The notes beneath the pieces are model-generated. The model did no database searches, was not told where the DNA came from, and worked only from the letters and a program-made list of their open reading frames with translations. 64,000 nucleotides of DNA from positions 26,006 to 90,005 of the forward strand of contig NZ_JAALJH010000035.1 of the NCBI RefSeq assembly GCF_011064615.1. Reading direction: 5' to 3'. Numbering within the stretch: the first letter of the stretch is position 1; each line of letters starts with the position of its first letter. This document shows positions 8,480-16,412 of the stretch, piece by piece. The position numbers and the translations under genes were made by a program. The DNA is from Aquisphaera insulae. Lineage in GTDB: Bacteria; Planctomycetota; Planctomycetia; Isosphaerales; Isosphaeraceae.

Positions 8480-9496
8480 TCAGGGCAGGTCGACCATCTC
8501 GCCGCCGGATCGCGTCCCCAGGGCCTGCCAAACCCTCCTCGGCGGCACGCTGATATATCCATCGGGCGCCGTGCTTGCTCCCGCAACCGAAAACTTGTCC
8601 GGATCAATCGCCCAACAGTCGATTGTCTCTCTCGGGAACCGGACCGAGCCGTCGCCCAGCAGCACATTCACGCCACCGGGATGGAGCGACGAGGCCGAAC
8701 CCTGCAAGACGCTGTAATGGGGCGTGGGTGAGGACTGTCGGAGGGCGAAATTCGGCGGGAGCATGGCGTAGGACAGGGTTGAGGTGCCGATGGTCTGGAC
8801 CCAGCGCCCGGCCACGTCGTAAAGGCCGGCGTTGACGCGGCTGAGGGCCCGCTCGCTCATGAAGGCCGTGTTCGACAGGCCGTCGGTGACATCCGCTATT
8901 CGGATTCGCTGGATATCGTTGAAGCAGCCGTTGATCTGGCCCCGGGGGTCGTAGGACGGATCGGGTCGCGCTTCCCATCCGTACTGGAGTGTCCCGTAGA
9001 TCGGCGAATAGCTCGTGAGCATGACCGGCCATTCCCCCGCCAGCGGATCGGGGTCGGGGAAGCGCGAGTACGGTCCGCCGGGCTGCGGGGCGAACGTGGC
9101 CGAATCGCTCGGGCAGACGAGGATCCCCGGGCGGGCCATCTCCGCCGTGGCGTTGGCCACCACCGTGGGGAACAAGGAGAAATTGTAGGCGTTGCAAGTC
9201 GGGATCGCGTCGATGAAAGGCAAGATCGCCACGAAGACGCTGCGGCCCGTCCTGAGGTCTTCCGGCACGACGCGGCGGGGACGTCCGGAAGGGAGGGCAT
9301 CGTGGACGCTCACGTAATTGTGGATGGCCATCCCCATCTGTCGCAGGTTGTTGATGCACCTGGCGCGTCGCGCCGCCTCGCGGGCGTTCTGAACCGCCGG
9401 CAGCAAGACGGCGATCAGGAGGCCGATGATCGCGACCACGACGAGCAATTCCAGGAGCGTCATTCCACGAGGAGCGGGAGCGTTGGGACGGATCAT
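8480..9496 (-). CDS. DUF1559 pseudopilin-like protein (copy 1)
   Basis: 338 residues with a type IV prepilin-like start, RGMTLLELLVVVAIIGLL, expected to be cut by a prepilin peptidase after Gly, followed by AVLLPAVQNAREAARR and the DUF1559 domain. The C-terminus shows the usual HPGGVNVLLGDGSVRF and a final QALGTRSGGE. Such proteins are greatly expanded in planctomycetes; their role is not settled, probably an extracytoplasmic or pilus-like structure. The ATG (9494-9496) overlaps the stop codon of the sigma factor upstream (ATGA), so translation is coupled, implying a functional link between regulator and envelope protein. Confidence 0.9.
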   Translation of the reverse strand: MIRPNAPAPRGMTLLELLVVVAIIGLLIAVLLPAVQNAREAARRARCINNLRQMGMAIHNYVSVHDALPSGRPRRVVPEDLRTGRSVFVAILPFIDAIPTCNAYNFSLFPTVVANATAEMARPGILVCPSDSATFAPQPGGPYSRFPDPDPLAGEWPVMLTSYSPIYGTLQYGWEARPDPSYDPRGQINGCFNDIQRIRIADVTDGLSNTAFMSERALSRVNAGLYDVAGRWVQTIGTSTLSYAMLPPNFALRQSSPTPHYSVLQGSASSLHPGGVNVLLGDGSVRFPRETIDCWAIDPDKFSVAGASTAPDGYISVPPRRVWQALGTRSGGEMVDLP

Positions 9497-11463
9497 CGCG
9501 ACAACCCCTTCCGCCAGATGAGCGCCGCCAGGCCCATGGACAGACCCACACATCCGCCGACGAACCAGGCCGATCGCCACCATGGCTCCGGGCGAAATTC
9601 CGGACGGTAGGCCGCCAGCCGCACTCTCGCCTCATCGCGGGCCGGTCCGGATGCCCCCCCCTTGAGGAACATCTCGCCGGCGCCGAGGTCATGGACCGAG
9701 GTCCCATCGGGGAAGATCGGCTCGAAGATGAGGTCCGGCACATTCGCCTGGACCTCCAGAAGGGTGGCGTTGAGCACCCCGACGCGTCGGCCGGGCCGAG
9801 AATCCGGCAGCCCGAAGACTTCCATCGTGGCCGAATGCGGGAGCCAGGCACCCTCGCAGAGCGGCCGGAAATCACGATTCGTGATCCGACGCTTCATCGG
9901 CCCGCCGTCGGACCATCGCCATTCGCGCCGGGCGATCGACCACCCCTTGTCGCGAGCCAGCCAGACCCGATCCCGGCCCGGACGGTCGAGGATGATGCAT
10001 GGTTCTCCCTCGACGACCTCGTCTCCCGCGATCGTGTACAGTCCGGAGGGGATCAGGCGGTCCAGCCGATACACTTCCTTCGCCTCGCCGGCCACGGTAC
10101 GGCTGGGGGCGAAGGGCTCGCCGGGGAAGCCGATCATGTCCCCGAAGTAATCCATGCCGAGCCTCGCCGTGGGGTCGTCCCCGGGATGGACGTTCGCGTT
10201 CCGTGCCCCGTGCGTGTAGACCCACGAGCCTGCGCCGTTGTAGCCCGTCGCCCTCTCCAGGCCCGGCGGAGGCGTCCGGAGGCCCGGCGGGACGAAGCGA
10301 TAATATTGGTAGTGCTTGCCTCTCTTCCTCGCCACGTCCTCGAGCCAGTCGGTCCAGTGGATCACCCGGTCCCCGGGCGAGATCAACGCGTTCGGGAAAT
10401 AGAGGTCGCCGAAGGCCGGGTCCTCGATTTCGACCTTGAGCGACATCAGGCAACGCGTGCGAAGGGCCCTGGCCGGCGTCTCATCACCCCAGGCTCGCTC
10501 GATCTCCGCCTGCATCGAATCCATCACCGGCGAGGCCGCGATCGACTGCGCCAGCACCGCGGCGATGATCATGCCTCCAAGCCCCCCGAAGGCCGGGGAC
10601 AGGGCCACCGAAATCGCCTTCAGCTTGGCCATGAGCATCGACCTGGAAGCCGCTCGAGAGATCGCGGAGATCGAGGCGGGTGCCATCCCGGTCGTCGATC
10701 CGGTCAGGCCGTTCATCGCGATCCTGACCGTCGAGTTCACCAGCGCGGGCGGCATGGTCGACGCCAGGCACGCAACGGCGAGGCCCGAGAACGAGCCCGA
10801 GGGCGCGATCCCGCGACGGATCAAGCGATGCTTGAGGCGTTCTCGGCCCCGCGACAGGCGTGCGCTGATCGTCCCGGCCGGCTGCCCCAGGCGTCGCGCA
10901 GCCTCCTCGTGAGTCAAGCCCTGGAGGTCGCAGAAGACGATGACTGTCTTGTATCGCTCCGGCAAGCGCTCGATCTCGGCGTGGATGGCCTCGATCTCCT
11001 CGACGATCTCCAACTGGGATTCGCGCTCCGGTCTCTCCATCGCGGGTCGAGCCTCCAAGATGGCTTCCTGCTGCCGCAGGCGCCGACGATTCCCGTCCTT
11101 GACCTGGCGCGACGCATTCCGGGCGACACCGTAGAGCCACGAACCGACGCGGTCGGGATGTCGCAGGGTCCGTGCTTTGCGTGCCAGCGTCAGGAAGGTT
11201 GCCTGGAAGGCGTCTTCCGCGTCGTGATCGTCGCGCAGGACCAGCCGGCAGACGCCCAGGACCATCGGCCCATGACGGGCGATCAAGGCCGCGAAGGCCC
11301 GTTCTGCCTCCTCACCCCGCCGGCTAGAGAACCGCTCCAGGAGTTGGCCGTCCGTAAGGTCCTCGACGGCTCCCGCACCGAAGTTGGACGTGGTGGATTT
11401 CACGACGCGGGCCCGCTCGATTCCCATGACCGCACGCCGTGCCGAACGGCGAGTCTGCTTCAT
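9493..11463 (-). CDS. ECF sigma factor with membrane and extracytoplasmic extension
   Basis: 656 residues, over three times a normal ECF sigma factor. Region 2 spans about 50-118 (HGPMVLGVCRLVLRDDHDAE, DAFQATF, GSWLYGVARN) and region 4 about 155-213 (LPERYKTVIVFCDLQGLTHE, AGTISARLSRGRERLKHRL). Hydrophobic segments follow near 224-243 and 282-310, then a ~320-residue domain and a last membrane helix at about 630-650 (WFVGGCVGLSMGLAALIW). The domain between resembles outer-membrane-lipoprotein-sorting-type beta proteins. Planctomycetes are known for ECF groups with such C-terminal extensions (ECF01-Gob type); that assignment is from memory of the region-2 motif. A built-in sensor or anti-sigma role is my inference. 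An alternative start is the ATG at 11427. Confidence 0.85.
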   Translation of the reverse strand: MKQTRRSARRAVMGIERARVVKSTTSNFGAGAVEDLTDGQLLERFSSRRGEEAERAFAALIARHGPMVLGVCRLVLRDDHDAEDAFQATFLTLARKARTLRHPDRVGSWLYGVARNASRQVKDGNRRRLRQQEAILEARPAMERPERESQLEIVEEIEAIHAEIERLPERYKTVIVFCDLQGLTHEEAARRLGQPAGTISARLSRGRERLKHRLIRRGIAPSGSFSGLAVACLASTMPPALVNSTVRIAMNGLTGSTTGMAPASISAISRAASRSMLMAKLKAISVALSPAFGGLGGMIIAAVLAQSIAASPVMDSMQAEIERAWGDETPARALRTRCLMSLKVEIEDPAFGDLYFPNALISPGDRVIHWTDWLEDVARKRGKHYQYYRFVPPGLRTPPPGLERATGYNGAGSWVYTHGARNANVHPGDDPTARLGMDYFGDMIGFPGEPFAPSRTVAGEAKEVYRLDRLIPSGLYTIAGDEVVEGEPCIILDRPGRDRVWLARDKGWSIARREWRWSDGGPMKRRITNRDFRPLCEGAWLPHSATMEVFGLPDSRPGRRVGVLNATLLEVQANVPDLIFEPIFPDGTSVHDLGAGEMFLKGGASGPARDEARVRLAAYRPEFRPEPWWRSAWFVGGCVGLSMGLAALIWRKGLSR

Positions 11464-11582
11464 ACTCGCACGCCGGGAACAGATCCTTGCAAGATTCCAG
11501 GGCTTTTCGCCTTTCCGCTCCGGTGGGCCCGACCTCGCCCGTCTCAGCCACGAAACGGGACGTTCCTCCCGTACCGACTTTC

Positions 11583-11795
11583 ATCGACCCGATCCCCGCC
11601 GAGCACCTCGACCGGGTCTCGTTCCATGTCCCCCCTGGGGTCGGCCTCGATCTGATCGAGGCGGTCCCGGCCAAGTACGTGGACGAGGTCTGGATCAACC
11701 CAGGCTCCGAGCCCCCCGAGCTCGTCCGGAAGGCCGAGAAGCTCGGCCCGAACGTCGTCCGGGCGTGCAGCATCCTCGACCCGCGGGTCTATTGA
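11583..11795 (+). pseudogene. Truncated copy of the CoA-binding gene
   Basis: The frame from IDPIPAEHLDRVSF to CSILDPRVY repeats the last part of the CoA-binding protein at 7967-8350. Over 63 aligned residues 54 are identical (86%), and the DNA is similarly close. The N-terminal half with the GAS nucleotide-binding loop is missing and there is no ribosome site or start codon at the left break. It looks like the remains of a duplication or of a gene split by insertion. No function is expected. Confidence 0.8.
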
Positions 11796-11817
11796 GATCT
11801 CACCACACGCCCCGCCT

Positions 11818-13140
11818 TCAGGCTTCAGGCCTCCCTCGCCGCATCGTGCTGACCCTGTACCGCGGAACTCGATCCCTGAGGAAACTCGCCAAAACCTCCG
11901 AGGGCAGATCTCCCGGCAACGCTCGTTTCGGGATCCAGTGCGAGAGCTGGCCCACCTGGATGATGAAACAGTCCGGGAACTCGCAGACGAACCGGACGGC
12001 GTCCCAGCTCACGTCCACGTCATTGATCTGGTCCTGTGCCACAAACCGCGAGGGGCCTATCTCGTAATGGACGTCGCAGATCCTGGCGCCCGCGGCTCGA
12101 TACGCTCGCCTCAGCTTTCGAGGGAGGGTGTAGAAGAGATCGACGGAATGCAGGATCAAGAAGGCGACCCAGAGCCCCGCGAGCATGGCGTAGAATCCGA
12201 GCGGAATGGGCTGATTCGGGTTCGCCGGGGGTATCAGGAGTTCCATGATCGCCGAGAGGGTCAGGAGGCCGAGTATCAGTCCCGCGATCCAACGCGACAC
12301 AAAGGCGGGAGCCATGCCTCGCGTCCTCGCGGCCCATGCCGACCACGAATGCGCGACGAATTCCTCCTCGCCATAGGGTACGGTGAGAGTCCAGGATCGA
12401 GGCGCCGCTCCGTCAACCGGACCTGACGCCACACCAGTAGGCAGCCGACGCGCCGGGACGGGATCCACCAGGGCCTCGCCGAAGTCGGCGTCACGCGGCT
12501 GCGACTTTCCTTTCGCGGTCGGCGCATCCAGCCGCGCGAACCTGTCGATGAATCGGTAGTTCGCGATCTTCCCCCGCAGGAACTCGGAGAGGTCGACTTC
12601 CTCGAATTCGGTCCCGAGCTTCCTCTTGGGGAGCCAGAGCGAGTCCGCATCCGTGCCGATCAGGAAGCCATCTCGGAATTCGACGGCCTGGCCGACCAGG
12701 GGCCAGACCTTGCTCGTATCGCCCAGCCGACTGTGGTGGACGAGCCGATCAGCCGAGACCTTCACGACGATCAGGTCTCCCATCAGCGGCGACCGGCGAA
12801 AGCGCGACCGCAGATAGGCCCGATAGCGATAAACGCGAGTCCACAGGAAATAAGCCAGCGGGCCAGCGAGGCAGATCGACAACAGGGTCACAAACCAGGG
12901 GAGTTTCTTGCCGGTGGGCCCCTCGAAGCCGATCGCGGCCAACACGACCATCTCGACGAACGCGAAGAGGAAAATGTGCAGGACACACCCCATGGCGCAA
13001 CCAATCGGCCGCGAGCCGTAGGTTGCATCCCTGACCATCTTTCCAGCCCGATAGGCGGCCGTGAACTCCGCCTCGTCGTAGGTGTAGGCGATCGTCCAGG
13101 AGGGCCCGTCGTCCTGCGGCGAGTGGGGGGTCGCTTCCAT
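11818..13140 (-). CDS. Membrane protein with two YcxB-like halves
   Basis: 440 residues containing two similar units. Each begins with a SWTIAYTYDEAEFTA or SWTLTVPYGEEEFVA strand, has two hydrophobic helices (near 50-110 and 270-335), and ends in a cytoplasmic part with a WLPKRKL or WIPKRAL motif and an F-L-R-xx-x-x-YR ending. This is the layout of YcxB-like proteins, here duplicated in tandem within one chain and joined by a Pro/Ala linker at about 205-240. Function is unknown. It starts 3 bases after the stop of the membrane protein upstream with a GAGGAA ribosome site, so it is the last gene of the trxA-trpF-rnc unit. Confidence 0.75.
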   Translation of the reverse strand: MEATPHSPQDDGPSWTIAYTYDEAEFTAAYRAGKMVRDATYGSRPIGCAMGCVLHIFLFAFVEMVVLAAIGFEGPTGKKLPWFVTLLSICLAGPLAYFLWTRVYRYRAYLRSRFRRSPLMGDLIVVKVSADRLVHHSRLGDTSKVWPLVGQAVEFRDGFLIGTDADSLWLPKRKLGTEFEEVDLSEFLRGKIANYRFIDRFARLDAPTAKGKSQPRDADFGEALVDPVPARRLPTGVASGPVDGAAPRSWTLTVPYGEEEFVAHSWSAWAARTRGMAPAFVSRWIAGLILGLLTLSAIMELLIPPANPNQPIPLGFYAMLAGLWVAFLILHSVDLFYTLPRKLRRAYRAAGARICDVHYEIGPSRFVAQDQINDVDVSWDAVRFVCEFPDCFIIQVGQLSHWIPKRALPGDLPSEVLASFLRDRVPRYRVSTMRRGRPEA

Positions 13141-13143
13141 CGA

Positions 13144-14415
13144 TCAATTCCTCGTCGTCGTCGCCGCCTGGAGTGGCGCCGCGACGGTCCGCCGGGCCGT
13201 CATGGTGGGGCGGAACATCATCAGGATGACCATCGGGAGATAGAGGAAGACGAGCGTCCCCCCCTTGTCGAGATACCAGAACTGGCTGGCGACGAGGAGC
13301 GCGGCGGAAAGCGCGATCAGCTCCGAGAGGGACTTGCGCGCGGGCCAGAACGTGATGGCGATGACCAGGGCCGCGTAGCCGATCAGCACGGGGAGGCGGA
13401 AGGCCGCGTCGATCCCGGCCCAGAAGCTCGCCGGCGTCGTGGGTTCGAACCAGGGGAGCAGGCCGGCCTCGGCGATGCTCCGGGCGCCGAGCACCCGCGC
13501 CCAGCGGGCCAGCTCGGGGATCGTCGCCCCGAGGAGGGCGCAGACGATCGCGACGGAGCAGCCGACGATCAGGAAGCGGATCATGCCTCGCCCGCGATAG
13601 AAGCTCGCCCAGAGGGGGATTAGCCCCAGGCAGGCCGGGATCCAACCGGCGGCCAGGCCGATGAGCGCCCCGGTCAGCGACGGCACGCCGCTCCAGCAGA
13701 CGGCGTGCAGGATCAGCGCGGCGGAGATCAACTGTCCGCTATCCACCACCATCATCCGCGTATAGGGCAGGAGCAGGTAGCACGCCGTCATCGAGAGTCC
13801 GGCGATCGGCCGCTCGAAGGTCCTCCAGCCGATCAGCATGAACGCCGCGACGAGCGCGCTGTGGGCCAGCACGGCCAGGATCCGCGAGACGACCACCTGG
13901 GCGGGCTCCCGCTTGAGCGAGTCCGGGAGGAGCTTCCCGAGCATGGGGGTCACCCGGAGATCCGTCGAATGCTCCTTCCGATTCGAGGGCTGGAGGTCTT
14001 CATGGCCGGCCGGTTCCGCGGGGTTGCGGAGCGCCCCGTCGTGGACGGGCAGGCTCAGGGTCTCCGCCAGGAGCAGGCCGAGGATGCCCACGGAGAGGCA
14101 GAGCAGCCCGGAGGCGTTGAGATTCGGCTCCAGCAACGGCCGGCGGATCAGCCCCAGGTCCAGCAGGCAGCGGGTCATCCAGGCGGCCGAACCGGCGAAG
14201 AGCCAGAGGAACGCAAACCAGGGGGGATTGGACTGATCGGCGACGATCAGCATCATCCCCGGGACCAGGACGAAGAGCAGGAGCAGGTCCAGGTTGCGGA
14301 CGCTCCAGATCCGGCTGAACTTGAAGAAGATCGTCACGCAGCCGAGCAGCGACAGGAAGAGCCAGACCTCCGGGTTGAGCCCAAGATCGGAAACGAACGA
14401 TCCGCGCACGGCCAC
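13144..14415 (-). CDS. Polytopic membrane protein of unknown function
   Basis: 423 residues with about nine to ten hydrophobic segments and a hydrophilic loop near 130-170 (HEDLQPSNRKEHST). The pattern of paired helices with charged loops (ADQSNPPWFAF, WRTFERPIAGLS, FYRGRGMIRF) suggests a glycosyltransferase-C-like or O-antigen-type membrane protein, but no signature is decisive. It sits between rnc (9 bases upstream) and the YcxB-like gene (3 bases downstream), so it is cotranscribed with them. I give no function. Confidence 0.7.
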   Translation of the reverse strand: MAVRGSFVSDLGLNPEVWLFLSLLGCVTIFFKFSRIWSVRNLDLLLLFVLVPGMMLIVADQSNPPWFAFLWLFAGSAAWMTRCLLDLGLIRRPLLEPNLNASGLLCLSVGILGLLLAETLSLPVHDGALRNPAEPAGHEDLQPSNRKEHSTDLRVTPMLGKLLPDSLKREPAQVVVSRILAVLAHSALVAAFMLIGWRTFERPIAGLSMTACYLLLPYTRMMVVDSGQLISAALILHAVCWSGVPSLTGALIGLAAGWIPACLGLIPLWASFYRGRGMIRFLIVGCSVAIVCALLGATIPELARWARVLGARSIAEAGLLPWFEPTTPASFWAGIDAAFRLPVLIGYAALVIAITFWPARKSLSELIALSAALLVASQFWYLDKGGTLVFLYLPMVILMMFRPTMTARRTVAAPLQAATTTRN

Positions 14416-14424
14416 CTCGCCTCG

Positions 14425-15150
14425 TCAGTCCGATTCGAAGGGGATGGGCTCGCCCGAGAGCTGGCAGATGGCGTTGAGCGCCGCCCGCTGCTCCGCCTCC
14501 TTCTTGTTGCGTCCCCAGGCCGGCGCGTAGCTCTGGCGGCCGATGAGGGCGGAGATCTTGAAGCACTTGGAGTGATCCGGGCCCTTCTCGTCCAGGAGGA
14601 GGTACGTGGGAGTCTCGCCGAATTCGCGCTGGGCGACCTGCTGGAGGTTGCTCTTGTAGTTGCCGCCGCCGCTGCCGTCGGCCGCCGCATCGATCTCCGG
14701 GCCGATGTGGCGGACGATGAAGGCCCGCGCGCCTTCCATCCCGCCGTCCAGATAGATCGCCCCGATCAGGCTCTCGAACACGTCCGCCAGCACGGACGAC
14801 GGGGTCTGCTCGTGCGAGCCCATCCCCTTTCCCATGACCAGGAACTCGTCGATCCCCAGCGCCTTGGAGATCCGCGCGCAGGTGTGCCGCGAGACGACGA
14901 TCGACTTGATCCGGGTCAGCTCCCCTTCCTGAGATTCCGGGAATCTGCGGAACAGGAGGTCGCAGACGACTGCCCCCAGGATCGCGTCGCCGAGGAACTC
15001 GAGACGCTCGTTGGACGCCAGGCGATGGTTCGCGCCCGATGCATGCGTCAACGCCTCGCGCAGGAACTCGAGTTCTCGGAACTGGTAGTCGATCACCCCC
15101 TGGCAGTCGTCGAGCGGGTCCGTCTCGTCCCTGCGGGTGGTCGAACGCAT
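14425..15150 (-). CDS. rnc: Ribonuclease III
   Basis: Cuts double-stranded RNA in rRNA and mRNA maturation. The 241-residue product has the catalytic signature ERLEFLGDA at 48-56, the second acidic motif DVFESLIGAIYLD, and a C-terminal dsRNA-binding domain at about 165-235 (NYKSNLQQVAQ, then GRNKKEAEQRAALNAI). Length fits the family. I chose the ATG at 15150; an upstream in-frame extension to 15537 runs through trpF and has no RNase III character. It follows trpF by 68 bases on the same strand. Confidence 0.94.
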   Translation of the reverse strand: MRSTTRRDETDPLDDCQGVIDYQFRELEFLREALTHASGANHRLASNERLEFLGDAILGAVVCDLLFRRFPESQEGELTRIKSIVVSRHTCARISKALGIDEFLVMGKGMGSHEQTPSSVLADVFESLIGAIYLDGGMEGARAFIVRHIGPEIDAAADGSGGGNYKSNLQQVAQREFGETPTYLLLDEKGPDHSKCFKISALIGRQSYAPAWGRNKKEAEQRAALNAICQLSGEPIPFESD

Positions 15151-15218
15151 ATTGGAACCGATAAGCGACAAGGAGGGTGCGGCCAGCAGATCGAAGCTAC
15201 TCGGCCCGGTGGCCCTTG

Positions 15219-15953
15219 TCAATCGGGTGGCCGGAGGGCCGCCGGCCCCCTGCGAACCTCCCGGATGAACGCGGCGACGAGCCCGGGATCCTTCCGGCCC
15301 GGGCTCGATTCGACCCCGCTCGCTACGTCGACCATCCAGGGGCGTACGCGCTCGGCACGCTCGCGAACGTTGGCCGGGGTCAGGCCCCCGGCCAGGATCA
15401 TCGGCGGGAGTCGAGTCTCGGTCCGGAGCGACTCCAGCCGTTCGAGCACCGGTTCCGCCACGACCGTCCCGGTCCCTCCCGCGAGTCCGGGCACCAGGGC
15501 ATCGATCAGGATCGCGTCGGGGAGCCGCCCGAGCCATTCGGCGCGCCGGAGATATCCGGCCATCGCGGCGACGTCCTCCGGACGCCCGAGCCGGAAAGCA
15601 CGGACGACCCGGAGATCGCCGAGGGCGCGGAGATCCTCGGGCGGCTCGTTACCATGGAGCTGGACCGCGGTGATTCCCAGTCCCGTCGCGAGCCGGAGCA
15701 CCTCCTCCGGCCTCCGATCGACGAAGAGTCCGACGATCCGGCCTCGGTCCTCCACGGCGCGGACGATCGATTCCGCTCGCTCGGCATCGACGAAGCGGGC
15801 CGACTGCGGATGGAAATTGAGGCCGATCCAGTCGGCGCCGGCCTCAACACAGGCCGCGGCCTCGTCCGCACGGGTGAGGCCGCAAATCTTGACCCGAACG
15901 GCGTGGGCCGCACCGGTCGAATCGGTCGAGGACGGCTCCGCGTCGTGCGTCAC
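15219..15953 (-). CDS. trpF: Phosphoribosylanthranilate isomerase
   Basis: Third step of tryptophan synthesis: isomerises N-(5-phosphoribosyl)anthranilate. The 244-residue TIM barrel shows VKICGLTRADEA with the catalytic Cys, GLNFHPQSARF, AVQLHGNE with the expected Asp/Glu region, and ILAGGLTPANV and DVASGVESSPGRKD for phosphate binding. The start is the GTG at 15953, 12 bases after the trxA stop, with TGAGG formed by the trxA stop region. No other trp genes are nearby, so the pathway is scattered, as is common in planctomycetes. Confidence 0.93.
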   Translation of the reverse strand: MTHDAEPSSTDSTGAAHAVRVKICGLTRADEAAACVEAGADWIGLNFHPQSARFVDAERAESIVRAVEDRGRIVGLFVDRRPEEVLRLATGLGITAVQLHGNEPPEDLRALGDLRVVRAFRLGRPEDVAAMAGYLRRAEWLGRLPDAILIDALVPGLAGGTGTVVAEPVLERLESLRTETRLPPMILAGGLTPANVRERAERVRPWMVDVASGVESSPGRKDPGLVAAFIREVRRGPAALRPPD

Positions 15954-15965
15954 GGCGCGAGGACC

Positions 15966-16313
15966 TCAGGAGGCGACGGTGTGTTCCACGCCGAGCTTCG
16001 CCAGCGCGGCCTTGAACTTGGCCTCGGGATTGACGCCGACCAGGCGGTCCACTTCCTTGCCGTGGTGGAAGACGAGCACGGTGGGGATGGCCGAGATCCG
16101 CAGGCTGCCCGGCGTGTCCTGGTTCTCGTCCGTGTTCAGCTTGCCGATCTTGACCTTGCCTTCGAACTCGCCCGCGAGCTTCTCGATGGTCGGGGCCAGG
16201 TTGCGGCAAGGCCCGCACCAGGGGGCCCAGAAATCGACGACGACGGGAATCGTCGAATCGAGGACTTCCGACTTCCAGTTGCCGTCGGTAAACTCCTTCA
16301 CGCTGCCGGCCAT
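15966..16313 (-). CDS. trxA: Thioredoxin
   Basis: Small disulfide reductase of the cytoplasm. At 115 residues it has normal length, with the active site WCGPC at 32-36, preceded by VVVDFWAP, and the cis-Pro motif ISAIPTVLVF. GAGG lies just before the ATG. It is the first gene of a minus-strand unit running trxA-trpF-rnc-membrane protein-YcxB-like. The divergent neighbour is a cation antiporter. Confidence 0.96.
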   Translation of the reverse strand: MAGSVKEFTDGNWKSEVLDSTIPVVVDFWAPWCGPCRNLAPTIEKLAGEFEGKVKIGKLNTDENQDTPGSLRISAIPTVLVFHHGKEVDRLVGVNPEAKFKAALAKLGVEHTVAS

Positions 16314-16412
16314 GTTTCTTGCCTCTCGGACTATGAGCGAAAGCCTTGGTGGACTAAAGATTTACGCAACTCAGGGTGGTCGAATCCCGCCCTGATATGG
16401 AGGCATTATAAG

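Noticed and set aside
11439..11582. Upstream extension of the CoA-binding copy as a real gene
   Set aside because: The added N-terminal residues do not match the intact protein and contain no nucleotide-binding loop or ribosome site.
13705..16395. Open frame of 896 codons on the plus strand
   Set aside because: Antisense to the membrane protein, rnc, trpF and trxA, all clearly identified.
15177..16412. N-terminal extension of the antiporter frame
   Set aside because: Antisense to trpF and trxA; the GTG at 16413 with GGAGG explains the start.
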